A DNA stretch of 19,542 bases, taken from contig UQKK01000052.1 in the NCBI GenBank assembly GCA_900541505.1, positions 1-19,542 on the forward strand. Reading direction: 5' to 3'. Below, piece after piece: positions 6,561-14,371 of this stretch. How positions within the stretch are numbered: the stretch's first letter is position 1; every line of letters starts with the position of its first letter. The stretch comes from an uncultured Ruminococcus sp. Lineage in GTDB: Bacteria > Bacillota > Clostridia > Lachnospirales > Lachnospiraceae. Position numbers and translations under genes: made by a program. Under the pieces are notes generated by a model. It searched no databases and was not told the origin of the DNA. It worked only from the letters and a program-made list of their open reading frames with translations.

Positions 6561-7454
6561 ATGAAATCAAAAGCATGGACTGAAAAATTCATGCAGGGAG
6601 TGTTCTTCATTGCCGCCTGCGCTTCGGTGCTGGCGGTAGCTCTCATTTGTGTGTTCCTGTTCGCAAATGGAATCCCTGCCATGAAAGAGATAGGATTTGC
6701 AGAGTTTCTCACAGGGAAAATGTGGAAACCAAACAACGATATATATGGCATCTTTACGATGATTATTGGAAGTTTATACGTGACGGCAGGGGCGATTCTT
6801 TTTGGAGTTCCGATAGGTATCCTGACGTCTGTTTTTATGGCAATGTACTGCCCGAAGGCAATCTATAAACCTCTGAAGGCAGCGACAGAGCTGCTTGCCG
6901 GAATCCCCTCCGTTGTGTACGGTTTCTTTGGTCTGGTGGTACTGGTACCGTGGGTACGGGAATTTGGAAGAAGTTTAAAACAGTCAGGTCTTGTGGATTC
7001 ATCGGGAGACGGCAAGGGAATCCTCACCGCTTCCCTTCTGCTGGGAATGATGATTCTTCCTACTATCATCGGAACCACAGAGAGCGCAATCCGTGCGGTG
7101 CCGGAGCATTATTATGAAGGCGCGCTGGCTTTGGGAGCGACCCATGAGAGAAGTATTTTTACTGTTATTATCCCGGCGGCAAAGTCGGGTGTGATAGCAG
7201 GAATTGTGCTGGGAATCGGGCGCGCCATCGGCGAGACGATGGCAGTTATCATGGTGGCGGGGAACCAGGCGTGGATACCGGATAATGTGTTAAGAGGTGT
7301 CCGCACACTGACGGCAAACATCGTGATAGAGATGGGATACGCGACAGGGCTGCACAGAGAAGCGCTGATAGCGACAGGAGTTGTGCTGTTCGTCTTCATC
7401 CTTATCATCAATTTCAGTGTTGCCCTGCTTAAGAGGAGGACGGAACATGAGTAA
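6561..7454 (+). CDS. pstC: Phosphate ABC transporter permease PstC
   Basis: One of the two membrane subunits of the PstSCAB importer, 297 residues with about six membrane segments. Residues about 70-290 are the ABC permease domain; the coupling-helix region reads EHYYEGALALGATHERSIFTVIIP (the EAA-type loop, about 181-204), followed by GIVLGIGRAIGETMAVIMVAG. The LLAGIPSVVYGFFGL segment is typical of PstC/PstA. The start is preceded by AGAGGAAA at 6547-6554. The gene overlaps pstA by eight bases, so the two are translationally coupled. Confidence 0.96.
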   Translation: MKSKAWTEKFMQGVFFIAACASVLAVALICVFLFANGIPAMKEIGFAEFLTGKMWKPNNDIYGIFTMIIGSLYVTAGAILFGVPIGILTSVFMAMYCPKAIYKPLKAATELLAGIPSVVYGFFGLVVLVPWVREFGRSLKQSGLVDSSGDGKGILTASLLLGMMILPTIIGTTESAIRAVPEHYYEGALALGATHERSIFTVIIPAAKSGVIAGIVLGIGRAIGETMAVIMVAGNQAWIPDNVLRGVRTLTANIVIEMGYATGLHREALIATGVVLFVFILIINFSVALLKRRTEHE

Positions 7455-8307
7455 TCGCACGTCAATTGGAGAAAAATTTAAGACCTATCTGAAGCATCCG
7501 GGGTCTTTCATATTAATGCTGCTGGTGATGGCGGCGACAGTGTTGACATTTCTGGTGCTGCTGTTTCTGATAGCATATATCCTGATAAACGGTGCACCGC
7601 ATCTGAAGCCTTCGCTGTTCTCACTGCACTATACATCAGAGAATGCTTCGCTCATGCCGGCGCTGATAAATACAGTTATCATGACATTTTTATCCCTGCT
7701 CATCGCCATTCCGTTTGGCATCTTTTCCGCTATTTTCCTTGTGGAATATGCGGGCAGAGGAAATAAGTTCATCGGTGTGATACGGCTCACCACAGAGACG
7801 CTTTCCGGAATCCCGTCCATTGTATATGGCTTGTTCGGTATGCTGTTTTTCGTAAACACTCTGGATTGGGGATTTTCCCTGCTGGCAGGAGCGTTCACCC
7901 TGTCTATTATGATTCTGCCGCTGATTATGCGTACCACGGAGGAGGCGTTAAAGGCAGTGCCGGATACTTACCGGGAAGGAAGCTTCGGCGTGGGCGCGGG
8001 GAAACTTCGGACCGTGTTCCGGATTGTCCTTCCTTCGGCAATTCCCGGTATTCTGGCGGGAATCATCCTGGCAATCGGAAGGATTGTCGGAGAGACAGCG
8101 GCTCTCATCTACACGGCGGGAACCGTGGCACAGGTGCCTTCCAGCGTGATGGGCTCCGGGCGCACCCTGGCAGTGCACATGTACAACCTGTCCAATGAAG
8201 GACTCTACATGGACCAGGCATATGCCACAGCGGTCATCCTGCTCGTACTGGTAGTGGGAATCAACACGATTTCAAGCGTGGCTGCGAAGAAGTTAACGAA
8301 AGCATAG
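7447..8307 (+). CDS. pstA: Phosphate ABC transporter permease PstA
   Basis: The second membrane subunit of PstSCAB, 286 residues with about six membrane segments. It shows the family stretches TETLSGIPSIVYGLFGMLFF and the EAA-type loop 'AVPDTYREGSFGVGAGKLRTVFRIVLP', then GIILAIGRIVGETAALIYTAG. I start it at the ATG at 7447, preceded by AAGAGGAGGA (7431-7440); this overlaps the end of pstC by eight bases. A longer in-frame reading from 7381 would add 22 residues that simply mirror pstC sequence. pstB follows 13 bases later. Confidence 0.96.
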   Translation: MSNRTSIGEKFKTYLKHPGSFILMLLVMAATVLTFLVLLFLIAYILINGAPHLKPSLFSLHYTSENASLMPALINTVIMTFLSLLIAIPFGIFSAIFLVEYAGRGNKFIGVIRLTTETLSGIPSIVYGLFGMLFFVNTLDWGFSLLAGAFTLSIMILPLIMRTTEEALKAVPDTYREGSFGVGAGKLRTVFRIVLPSAIPGILAGIILAIGRIVGETAALIYTAGTVAQVPSSVMGSGRTLAVHMYNLSNEGLYMDQAYATAVILLVLVVGINTISSVAAKKLTKA

Positions 8308-8320
8308 AAAGGTATGGAAA

Positions 8321-9070
8321 ATGGGAAAGTTAAGTATACAAAATCTGGATTTATATTACGGGGATTTTAAAGCTCTGAAAAATGTGAACCTGGAAATCGA
8401 GGCAAATAAGATTACAGCGTTTATCGGACCCAGCGGATGCGGGAAGTCCACGCTTTTAAAATCCATCAACCGTATGAACGATTTGGTGGAAGGATGCCGC
8501 ATTGACGGCAATATCCTTCTGGATGGAGAGAATATTTATAAAGGGATGGATGTGAACCTGCTCAGAAAACGGGTGGGGATGGTATTCCAGAAGCCGAACC
8601 CCTTCCCCATGAGCATTTACGACAATATCGCCTATGGACCGAGAACCCACGGAATCCGCTCCAAGGCAAAGCTGGATGACATCGTGGAGAAATCTCTGCG
8701 GAATGCCGCAATCTGGGATGAGTGCAAGGACCGTCTGAAGAAGAGTGCCCTAGGGATGTCTGGCGGACAGCAGCAGAGACTGTGTATCGCGCGCGCCCTG
8801 GCAGTAGAACCGGAGGTGCTTCTGATGGATGAACCGACATCAGCGCTGGACCCCATCTCTACGTCAAAGATTGAAGACCTTGCGATGGAATTGAAAAAAG
8901 ATTATACTATTGTTATGGTGACGCATAACATGCAGCAGGCAGTGCGCGTGTCCGATAATACCGCGTTTTTCCTGCTGGGAGAAGTCGTAGAATACAATGA
9001 TACGGAAAAATTATTCTCCATACCGGCAGATAAGAGAACAGAAGACTATATCACAGGGAGGTTTGGTTAA
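8321..9070 (+). CDS. pstB: Phosphate ABC transporter ATP-binding protein PstB
   Basis: The ATPase subunit that powers phosphate import, on the inner face of the membrane. It has 249 residues, the normal length. Walker A GPSGCGKST lies at 36-44, the Q-loop in VFQKPNPFPMS at about 88-98, the signature MSGGQQQRL at 146-154, Walker B VLLMDEP at 166-172, and the H-loop His202 in VTHNMQQA. The 'KPNPFPMSIYDN' stretch is specific to PstB among ABC ATPases. A GAAAGG site precedes the start by eight bases; phoU begins three bases after the stop. Confidence 0.98.
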   Translation: MGKLSIQNLDLYYGDFKALKNVNLEIEANKITAFIGPSGCGKSTLLKSINRMNDLVEGCRIDGNILLDGENIYKGMDVNLLRKRVGMVFQKPNPFPMSIYDNIAYGPRTHGIRSKAKLDDIVEKSLRNAAIWDECKDRLKKSALGMSGGQQQRLCIARALAVEPEVLLMDEPTSALDPISTSKIEDLAMELKKDYTIVMVTHNMQQAVRVSDNTAFFLLGEVVEYNDTEKLFSIPADKRTEDYITGRFG

Positions 9071-9073
9071 GTT

Positions 9074-9733
9074 ATGCGAAATCGTTTTGACAGACAGTTA
9101 CAGTTATTGGATGAACAGCTTACACATATGGGAGAGCTGTGCGAGGTCGCCATTGCCAAAGCAACAGAGGCTTTGCAGAAGGGGGATACCGACCAGGCAA
9201 AGGCAATCATGGCGGCAGATGAAGAGATAGACCAGATGGAAAAGGACATCGAGAGGCTCTGCCTTAAGCTTCTTTTGCAGCAGCAGCCCGTGGCTAAGGA
9301 TTTACGGAGGATTTCCGCGGCTTTGAAGATGATAACAGACATGGAGCGCATCGGCGACCAGACTTCGGATATCGCGGAGATAGTCATTTCCGGCAAGGAA
9401 GCTCCGGGAGTGGATATCGAGAAGATTGGCGTGATGGCAGCAGCAGCCAGCAAGATGGTGAGAGAGAGCGTGACCGCTTATGTGCAGAAGGATTTGGAGC
9501 TTGCGCGGAAAGTTATGCTGGAAGACGATACGGTGGATGCTTATTTCAATGAGATAAGAGATGAGATGATTGCTTTTATCAAAGAAGAGCAGGGACACAA
9601 CGGCAGAAAGATTTTCGACCTTATCATGGTGACGAAATATCTGGAGCGTATCGGCGACCATGCGACCAATATTGCGGAGTGGGTGGAATTTTCTATCACC
9701 GGCGTGCACAAGGATGGTGCGGAAGTCCGGTAG
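9074..9733 (+). CDS. phoU: Phosphate signalling protein PhoU
   Basis: PhoU links the Pst importer to the PhoR kinase and represses the Pho response when phosphate is plentiful. The protein has 219 residues, all helical in appearance, with two PhoU repeats (about 10-105 and 115-210). Each repeat carries the metal-binding acidic motif: DLRRISAALKMITDMERIGDQ in the first and FDLIMVTKYLERIGDHATNIAEW in the second. GGGAGG at 9057-9062, inside the end of pstB, is the likely ribosome binding site; the spacing of 11 bases is a little long. Its place after pstB is the standard one. Confidence 0.97.
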   Translation: MRNRFDRQLQLLDEQLTHMGELCEVAIAKATEALQKGDTDQAKAIMAADEEIDQMEKDIERLCLKLLLQQQPVAKDLRRISAALKMITDMERIGDQTSDIAEIVISGKEAPGVDIEKIGVMAAAASKMVRESVTAYVQKDLELARKVMLEDDTVDAYFNEIRDEMIAFIKEEQGHNGRKIFDLIMVTKYLERIGDHATNIAEWVEFSITGVHKDGAEVR

Positions 9734-9767
9734 TAAAGCGGAACAGGAAGTTAAAGGAGATTGGAAA

Positions 9768-10448
9768 ATGATATATTGCGTGGAGGATGACGACAACATC
9801 CGCGAACTTGTGATATATACACTGGAGTCCACCGGACTGAAGGCGAAGGGATTCGCCGAGGGAACTGCATTTATGGAAGCTTTGGCGTTCGATACGCCAG
9901 AGCTTATTTTGCTTGACATCATGCTGCCGGGGGAGGATGGATTAAGCCTGCTCAAGAAGCTGAAAGGCTCCCCGAAGACTGCGGATATCCCGGTCATCAT
10001 GGTGACAGCAAAAGGTGCGGAATATGATAAGGTCATCGGGCTGGACTCCGGGGCGGACGACTATGTGGCGAAGCCCTTTGGCATGATGGAGCTGGTATCC
10101 CGCATCAAGGCGGTGCTGCGCAGGAGCGGCAAGGTGCCGGATAAGGCGGACCTGGAGATAAACGGGGTACATATGAATGTGAAGAAGCACGAGGTGACAG
10201 TGGACGGGGAACCGGTGACGCTGACTCTCAAGGAATACGAACTTCTGGAACGCCTCATGCGCAACCGCAATATCGTGCTCACAAGAGACCAGCTGCTGAT
10301 GGATATCTGGGGATACGATTTTGACGGTGAGACGAGGACCGTGGATGTGCATATCCGTACTCTGCGGCAGAAACTTAAGGATAAAGGCTGGATTATTGAG
10401 ACTGTACGAGGGGTAGGCTACCGGGCAGGAGGAGAGAATGAAGGCTAA
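9768..10448 (+). CDS. phoB: Phosphate-response regulator PhoB/PhoP (OmpR family)
   Basis: A two-component response regulator that is phosphorylated by PhoR and activates phosphate-starvation genes. It has 226 residues. The receiver domain (1-118) has acidic residues at 6-9, the phospho-acceptor Asp50 in LILLDIMLPGEDG, Thr80 and Lys102. The winged-helix DNA-binding domain (about 125-220) contains TLTLKEYELLERLMRN, RDQLLMDIWGYDFDGETRTVDVHIRTLRQKL and VRGVGYR. The start at 9768 is set by AAAGGAGA at 9753-9760; longer in-frame readings run back into phoU. The gene overlaps phoR by 11 bases. Specific assignment to phosphate rests on the operon. Confidence 0.95.
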   Translation: MIYCVEDDDNIRELVIYTLESTGLKAKGFAEGTAFMEALAFDTPELILLDIMLPGEDGLSLLKKLKGSPKTADIPVIMVTAKGAEYDKVIGLDSGADDYVAKPFGMMELVSRIKAVLRRSGKVPDKADLEINGVHMNVKKHEVTVDGEPVTLTLKEYELLERLMRNRNIVLTRDQLLMDIWGYDFDGETRTVDVHIRTLRQKLKDKGWIIETVRGVGYRAGGENEG

Positions 10449-11760
10449 GATTCAGAGGAGCATGGTGTTTGTGCTGACAGGGACACTCCTTCTTTTCTAT
10501 GTCCTTTTGTCGGTGCTTCTGTACAACCGCAATCTGTCCCTGCTGCAGTCAGAGGTCAGGCAGGAGGCACGGTATATCCGCACAGCAATCAATATTTCCG
10601 GGACGCAGTACCTGGAGGAACTGGACGAGGTGGATTTGAATACCCGTGTGACGCAGATTGATGAGGAGGGAAATGTTCTCTATGACTCCAGGCGGGCAGG
10701 GAAGACGGAAGAGAACCACAGTTCCCGCAAGGAAGTACAGGAAGCTTTGGCAGAAGGAAGCGGCGAGGATATCAGGGTGTCAAATACGATGAAGGAGGAG
10801 ATGTATTACTATGCCCTCCTGCTGGATGACGGCACCGTCCTTCGTGTGGCAAAATCCATGGACAGCCTTGCCTTTACAGCGCTGGATGTGCTGCCCTATA
10901 TGGCAGGGCTGATGGCGTTGATGATTATCATAGCAGTAGTTTTGGCAAAATGGCAGACAGCGCGCCTGGTTCAGCCCATCAACGAACTAAATCTGGAAAA
11001 GCCGCTGGAAAATCCGGCATATGAGGAGTTGATTCCGTTTTTGGAAGCGATGGACAGACAAAATAAAGAAAAAGAAGCGGTCGCGAATATGAGAAAAGAA
11101 TTTTCCGCCAATGTCTCTCACGAGTTGAAGACCCCGCTCACCTCAATTTCCGGCTATGCGGAGATTATGAAAAACGGGCTGGTGCGCCCCGAAGATATTC
11201 CGAATTTCGCGGAGCGTATCTACAAGGAGGCGAGACGGCTCATCACACTGGTGGAGGATATCATCAAGCTGTCGAAGCTGGATGAAGAATCGGTGGAAGT
11301 GGAGAAAAGCGAGGTGGACCTTTTCGAGATGTGCCGCGAGATTGTGAGCCGGCTTGCGCCCCAGGCGGCTGCCAAAAAGGTGCGGCTGTCTGTGACAGGG
11401 GAGCCTGTGACATATTTCGGAATCCGGCAGATACTCGATGAGATGGTGTACAATATCTGCGAGAATGCGGTCAAATATAATGTGGAAGGCGGCAGTGTCA
11501 CCGTCTGGGCGGGAAATACGCTGGAGGGCGCGAAGGTGGTAGTGTCTGACACCGGGATTGGGATTCCGGCGGAGCATACAGAGCGTATATTCGAGCGGTT
11601 CTACCGCGTGGATAAGAGCCACTCCAAAGAAACCGGAGGCACCGGACTGGGATTGTCCATCGTAAAACATGGCGCCCTACTGCACGGGGCGAAAGTGACA
11701 GTGGACAGCAAAGAGGGGGAAGGGACCCGCATGGAAATCCGTTTCCCCAGGAACGCTTAG
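10438..11760 (+). CDS. phoR: Phosphate-sensor histidine kinase PhoR
   Basis: A membrane histidine kinase of 440 residues, partner of the preceding regulator. It has membrane segments at about 8-29 and 151-171 with an extracytoplasmic region between them (about 30-150). A short linker with no clear HAMP leads to the dimerisation domain with the phospho-acceptor His228 in NVSHELKTPLTSISGYAEIM. The ATPase domain has the N box (CENAVKYN, Asn343), G1 DTGIGIP (381-387), an F box FERFYRVDKSHS, and G2 GGTGLGLSIVKH (from 400). The start is preceded by AGGAGG within the end of phoB; the 11-base overlap indicates translational coupling. Confidence 0.94.
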   Translation: MKAKIQRSMVFVLTGTLLLFYVLLSVLLYNRNLSLLQSEVRQEARYIRTAINISGTQYLEELDEVDLNTRVTQIDEEGNVLYDSRRAGKTEENHSSRKEVQEALAEGSGEDIRVSNTMKEEMYYYALLLDDGTVLRVAKSMDSLAFTALDVLPYMAGLMALMIIIAVVLAKWQTARLVQPINELNLEKPLENPAYEELIPFLEAMDRQNKEKEAVANMRKEFSANVSHELKTPLTSISGYAEIMKNGLVRPEDIPNFAERIYKEARRLITLVEDIIKLSKLDEESVEVEKSEVDLFEMCREIVSRLAPQAAAKKVRLSVTGEPVTYFGIRQILDEMVYNICENAVKYNVEGGSVTVWAGNTLEGAKVVVSDTGIGIPAEHTERIFERFYRVDKSHSKETGGTGLGLSIVKHGALLHGAKVTVDSKEGEGTRMEIRFPRNA

Positions 11761-11834
11761 CCGGAGAGACTGCGCGAACCAGATAGTGGGCGGCAGTGTA
11801 CACCTGCGGGGAAGGCGCACCCGATAGAAGGCGT

Positions 11835-12674
11835 TCAGCCGGGCAGCAGGGCTCTGGGCGGTTCATGAAACTGGGCTTTGTAAGCCCTGGAGAAGGTCGA
11901 GTAGTCCTGGAAGCCGCACAGGAAGCACGCCTGTGTGACCGGGGTGCCGCCCAGGATGAGTTCGCGGGCGAGCAGAAGCCTGCGGCAGGTGATATAGCTG
12001 CCGATGGTATAGCCGGTCTCCGACTTGAACAATCGCATCATATAATATTTACTGATATAGAAGGTGCGGGAGAGATGGTCAATGGTGAGAGGTTCCGTCA
12101 GATGGCTGTTGATGTAATGCAGGATATCCACCACCTTTTCGTTGCACATGGCATTATCCAGAAATTCGATGCGGTCTTTCATGGCGGCACGGTTCAGGTG
12201 AATCATAAATTCCAGGAACAGAACCTGGCGGTACAGCGAGCCTGCGTACTCGGTATCGGCAAAAGACTGTTCCAGCCGGTTTGCGATTTTAAAGAGAGAG
12301 CTTTTTTCAAGGGAAGGGATACGAAGAACGTTAGACCCTTCCTTTTTTGCTTTCTTAAAACAGTAGCTTAAGTCGTACTCCTCCGTGTGATAGGCATCCA
12401 TAAAGGCGGGGGAGATATAGACGATGATGCGCTCGTAGGGGACGGAAGGGTCCGCCTGCACACGATGGATGTCGCCGCGGTTTACAAGGACAATGTCGTA
12501 TGGCTTAAGAAGATAGGTCTTTCCCTCCACATAGTACTGGACATTTCCACTGATGAAAATAGTAATTTTATGAAATTCGTGATAGTGGAAGGCAAACTCC
12601 TTCTGCACTGCATCCGTGAGATGGAACAGCTTAAAATCGCTGTTCAGATAGCCGCGCTTGTTGTATTTCTCCAT
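11835..12674 (-). CDS. AraC-family transcriptional regulator with N-terminal cupin domain
   Basis: A 279-residue regulator. Residues about 10-110 form a cupin-like sensor domain (FAFHYHEFHKITIFISGNVQYYVEGKTYLLKPYDIVLVNRGDIHRV). Residues about 180-275 form two AraC helix-turn-helix units, EPLTIDHLSRTFYISKYYMMRLFKSETG and TPVTQACFLCGFQDYSTFSRAYKAQF. I start it at the ATG ending at 12674, because AAGGAGG (complement of 12680-12686) stands five bases before it; a start further upstream would add 25 residues. It is convergent with phoR (74-base gap, no clear terminator) and divergent from the dapF-like gene. The ligand and targets cannot be read from the sequence; many such regulators sense sugars. 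Confidence 0.88.
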   Translation of the reverse strand: MEKYNKRGYLNSDFKLFHLTDAVQKEFAFHYHEFHKITIFISGNVQYYVEGKTYLLKPYDIVLVNRGDIHRVQADPSVPYERIIVYISPAFMDAYHTEEYDLSYCFKKAKKEGSNVLRIPSLEKSSLFKIANRLEQSFADTEYAGSLYRQVLFLEFMIHLNRAAMKDRIEFLDNAMCNEKVVDILHYINSHLTEPLTIDHLSRTFYISKYYMMRLFKSETGYTIGSYITCRRLLLARELILGGTPVTQACFLCGFQDYSTFSRAYKAQFHEPPRALLPG

Positions 12675-12730
12675 AAAAACCTCCTTGACCGCGGTATGTT
12701 TGGCAAGTGTGTGTCTTCCGTAAGAGGTTA

Positions 12731-12744
12731 GCGGTTCAAACCGC
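12731..12744. promoter_or_regulatory. Inverted repeat GCGGTT-CA-AACCGC upstream of the AraC-type gene
   Basis: A perfect 6-bp inverted repeat with a two-base centre lies about 57 bases upstream of the araC-type start codon, inside its presumed leader. It could be an operator or an mRNA hairpin. Confidence 0.35.
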
Positions 12745-12764
12745 GCCATTCCTGGTGGATAAAT

Positions 12765-12807
12765 TGCCCTATACTTATATTATAGGGCATGATTTGCAAT
12801 ATAGAAA
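12765..12807 (-). promoter_or_regulatory. Candidate promoter of the AraC-type gene, overlapping a 9-bp inverted repeat
   Basis: On the minus strand a perfect TATAAT (12784-12779) has a weak -35, TTTCTA (12807-12802), at 17-base spacing. The same place holds a 9-bp perfect inverted repeat TGCCCTATA (12765-12773)/TATAGGGCA (12781-12789). A regulator bound there would cover the promoter, so autoregulation is plausible but not shown. Confidence 0.5.
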
Positions 12808-12839
12808 GCATAATATAAGTATTATAGGAAAAAAATGCC

Positions 12840-12848
12840 TGATATAAT
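12840..12848 (+). promoter_or_regulatory. Extended -10 promoter of the dapF-like gene
   Basis: TGA-TATAAT (12840-12848) is a perfect extended -10. I see only a weak -35 at about 12820. Transcription would start near 12855, giving a short leader of some 18 bases that contains the AGGAGG site at 12858-12863. Confidence 0.5.
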
Positions 12849-12872
12849 AGAGAAAATAGGAGGTGTGCGCGT

Positions 12873-13730
12873 ATGAAGATTACAGTGGAGCGGTATCACG
12901 GACTGGGAAACGACTATCTGGTATATGACCCTAACAAGAATGAGATGGAATTAAACGAGCGCAATGTAAAGGCGCTGTGCAACCGGAATATGGGGCTTGG
13001 GGCTGACGGAATCCTGGAGGGTCCCATCCTCAACGATAAGCATATGGGAGTGAAGATTTGGAACCCCGACGGGAGCACGGCGGAGAAGAGCGGAAACGGA
13101 GTGCGCATTTTTGCTAAATATTTAAAAGACGCGGACTATGTGCAGAAGAAAAATTACCTGCTGAAGACAGACGGCGGGATGGTGGAAATCACGTATTTAA
13201 ACGAGGCGGGCAGCAGGCTTCGGGTATCCATGGGGAAATTGAGTTTTGCAAGCAGTGATATCCCGGTTATCGGTGAAGAGCGGGAGGTCATCAATGAGGA
13301 CATGGTATTCGGCAAGACCCTTTACCCCGCGACCTGCGTCTCTGTGGGAAATCCCCACTGCGTCATCCCCATGCAGGAGATTTCAAAAGAGCTGGTGTGC
13401 AAGATTGGAGAACATTCGGAGAAGGCGCGCTATTTCCCGGAGCGGGTGAACACCGAGATTATGAAGGTGGTAGATAACGGTCATATCGCGATTGAGACGT
13501 ATGAGCGCGGCGCCGGCTATACCATGGCAAACGGGACCGGGGCATGCGCGGCTGCGGGAGTCGCCTATAAGCTGGGATTGAGTTCCAACAAAGTCATTGT
13601 GCACATGCCGGGCGGAGATTTGCAGATAGAGATAGACGAGGACTGGAAAGCATATATGACCGGAGAAGTCTTCTATATCGGGAAAATTACACTGGGCAGT
13701 GAATTTTCGGAGATGCTCAAGACATTGTAA
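12873..13730 (+). CDS. dapF: Diaminopimelate epimerase (DapF) homologue lacking both catalytic cysteines
   Basis: A 285-residue member of the DapF fold. True DapF interconverts LL- and meso-diaminopimelate for lysine and peptidoglycan synthesis, using two cysteines, one in a CGNG motif and one in a CG(S/T)GA motif. The family signature is clear: YHGLGNDYLVYD (8-19), NPDGS (64-68), GNGVRIFAKYL (74-84), VSVGNPHCVIP (156-166), VNTE (192-195), YERGAGYTMA (210-219) and MPGGDLQIEI (245-254). At the first catalytic position the residue is Ser73 (AGC at 13089-13091, in KSGNG). At the second it is Asn220 (AAC at 13530-13532, in ANGTGACAA). The length is normal and the frame intact. It may be a different racemase/epimerase or a non-catalytic paralogue, so the symbol records homology only. 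AGGAGG at 12858-12863 supports the start. Confidence 0.85.
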   Translation: MKITVERYHGLGNDYLVYDPNKNEMELNERNVKALCNRNMGLGADGILEGPILNDKHMGVKIWNPDGSTAEKSGNGVRIFAKYLKDADYVQKKNYLLKTDGGMVEITYLNEAGSRLRVSMGKLSFASSDIPVIGEEREVINEDMVFGKTLYPATCVSVGNPHCVIPMQEISKELVCKIGEHSEKARYFPERVNTEIMKVVDNGHIAIETYERGAGYTMANGTGACAAAGVAYKLGLSSNKVIVHMPGGDLQIEIDEDWKAYMTGEVFYIGKITLGSEFSEMLKTL

Positions 13731-13805
13731 AAAATGAAGACCTGAACCGTGCAGACACATAAGAGTGTGATGTCTTTCGCGCACCGGGGAAGGGAACATG
13801 AGTGA

Positions 13806-13853
13806 AAAAGCCGTGTGGAAGCCGCAGTTTGACGGAATCTGCACGGCTTTTCC
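13806..13853 (+). terminator. Probable terminator after the dapF-like gene
   Basis: AAAAGCCGTG (13806-13815) pairs exactly with CACGGCTTTT (13842-13851). The loop is long (26 bases) and the T run is short, so efficiency is uncertain. The A-rich left arm would also serve the other strand. Confidence 0.55.
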
Positions 13854-13931
13854 ATTTGCCGGAAGCAGGTAATCTATGGAGAGAATCGGGCTTGTCAGAG
13901 AAGAAATTTTGCACAGAGTATATTTTTGGAC

Positions 13932-13959
13932 TTGAAAAAATATCCTGTTGTGCTATGAT
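13932..13959 (+). promoter_or_regulatory. Promoter of the gntR-clpC operon
   Basis: TTGAAA (13932-13937) and TATGAT (13954-13959) are spaced 16 bases apart, and TGC before the -10 makes it an extended -10. This is one of the best vegetative promoters in the window. No CtsR-type heptad repeat (GGTCAAA-like tandem) is visible over it. Confidence 0.7.
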
Positions 13960-13989
13960 GGGTATAACAATGCGATGAGGAGGATTCAC

Positions 13990-14358
13990 ATGCTGATAGA
14001 AATCGATTTTAACAGTGAAGAAGCCATATATATACAGCTCCGCAATCAGATTATCATGGGGATTGCGACTTCCAAGGTGCACGAGGGGGATTCCCTGCCG
14101 TCCGTGCGGCAGCTTGCGCAGAATGTGGGAATCAATATGCATACAGTCAACAAGGCGTACACCGTTCTGAAACAGGAGGGGTTCATCAGCCTGGACAAAC
14201 GGCGTGGGGCGGTCATTGCATTGAATATCGATAAGATAAAAGCAATGGAAGAGATGAAACACCAGATGGAGATTATTCTTGCGAAGGCAAGATGTAAGAA
14301 TATTTCCAGGGAAGAAATCCATACTCTGGTGGATGAGATTTTTGACGAATATGAATGA
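13990..14358 (+). CDS. GntR-family transcriptional regulator, YtrA subfamily
   Basis: A short 122-residue regulator. The winged helix-turn-helix covers about residues 10-75: AIYIQLRNQIIMGIATSKVHEGDSLPSVRQLAQNVGINMHTVNKAYTVLKQEGFI, then the DKRRGAVI wing. The C-terminal tail is only about 45 residues and helical, too short for a FadR- or MocR-type effector domain, which is typical of YtrA. AGGAGG at 13978-13983 selects the ATG at 13990; an upstream in-frame ATG at 13948 lies before the -10 and is excluded. clpC begins 13 bases after the stop, so the two are one operon and the regulator may control clpC and itself. YtrA members more often sit beside ABC transporters, which makes this pairing notable. 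Confidence 0.9.
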   Translation: MLIEIDFNSEEAIYIQLRNQIIMGIATSKVHEGDSLPSVRQLAQNVGINMHTVNKAYTVLKQEGFISLDKRRGAVIALNIDKIKAMEEMKHQMEIILAKARCKNISREEIHTLVDEIFDEYE

Positions 14359-14371
14359 CCAGGAGGACGAT

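Noticed and set aside
9302..10036. Minus-strand frame of 244 codons opposite phoU and phoB
   Set aside because: It spans two well-supported genes on the other strand, has no family resemblance and no start signals.
11796..12371. Plus-strand frame of 191 codons opposite the AraC-type gene
   Set aside because: The minus strand encodes clear cupin and helix-turn-helix domains; the plus frame has no recognisable features.
13731..13989. Possible riboswitch or structured RNA between the dapF-like gene and gntR
   Set aside because: Apart from the terminator-like stem at 13806-13851 I find no recognisable riboswitch core, and the promoter for gntR lies downstream of it.
13948..13989. Earlier start for the GntR gene (MCYDGYNNAMRRIH...)
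   Set aside because: That ATG-side extension begins before the -10 hexamer of the predicted promoter; the ATG at 13990 has a proper AGGAGG site.
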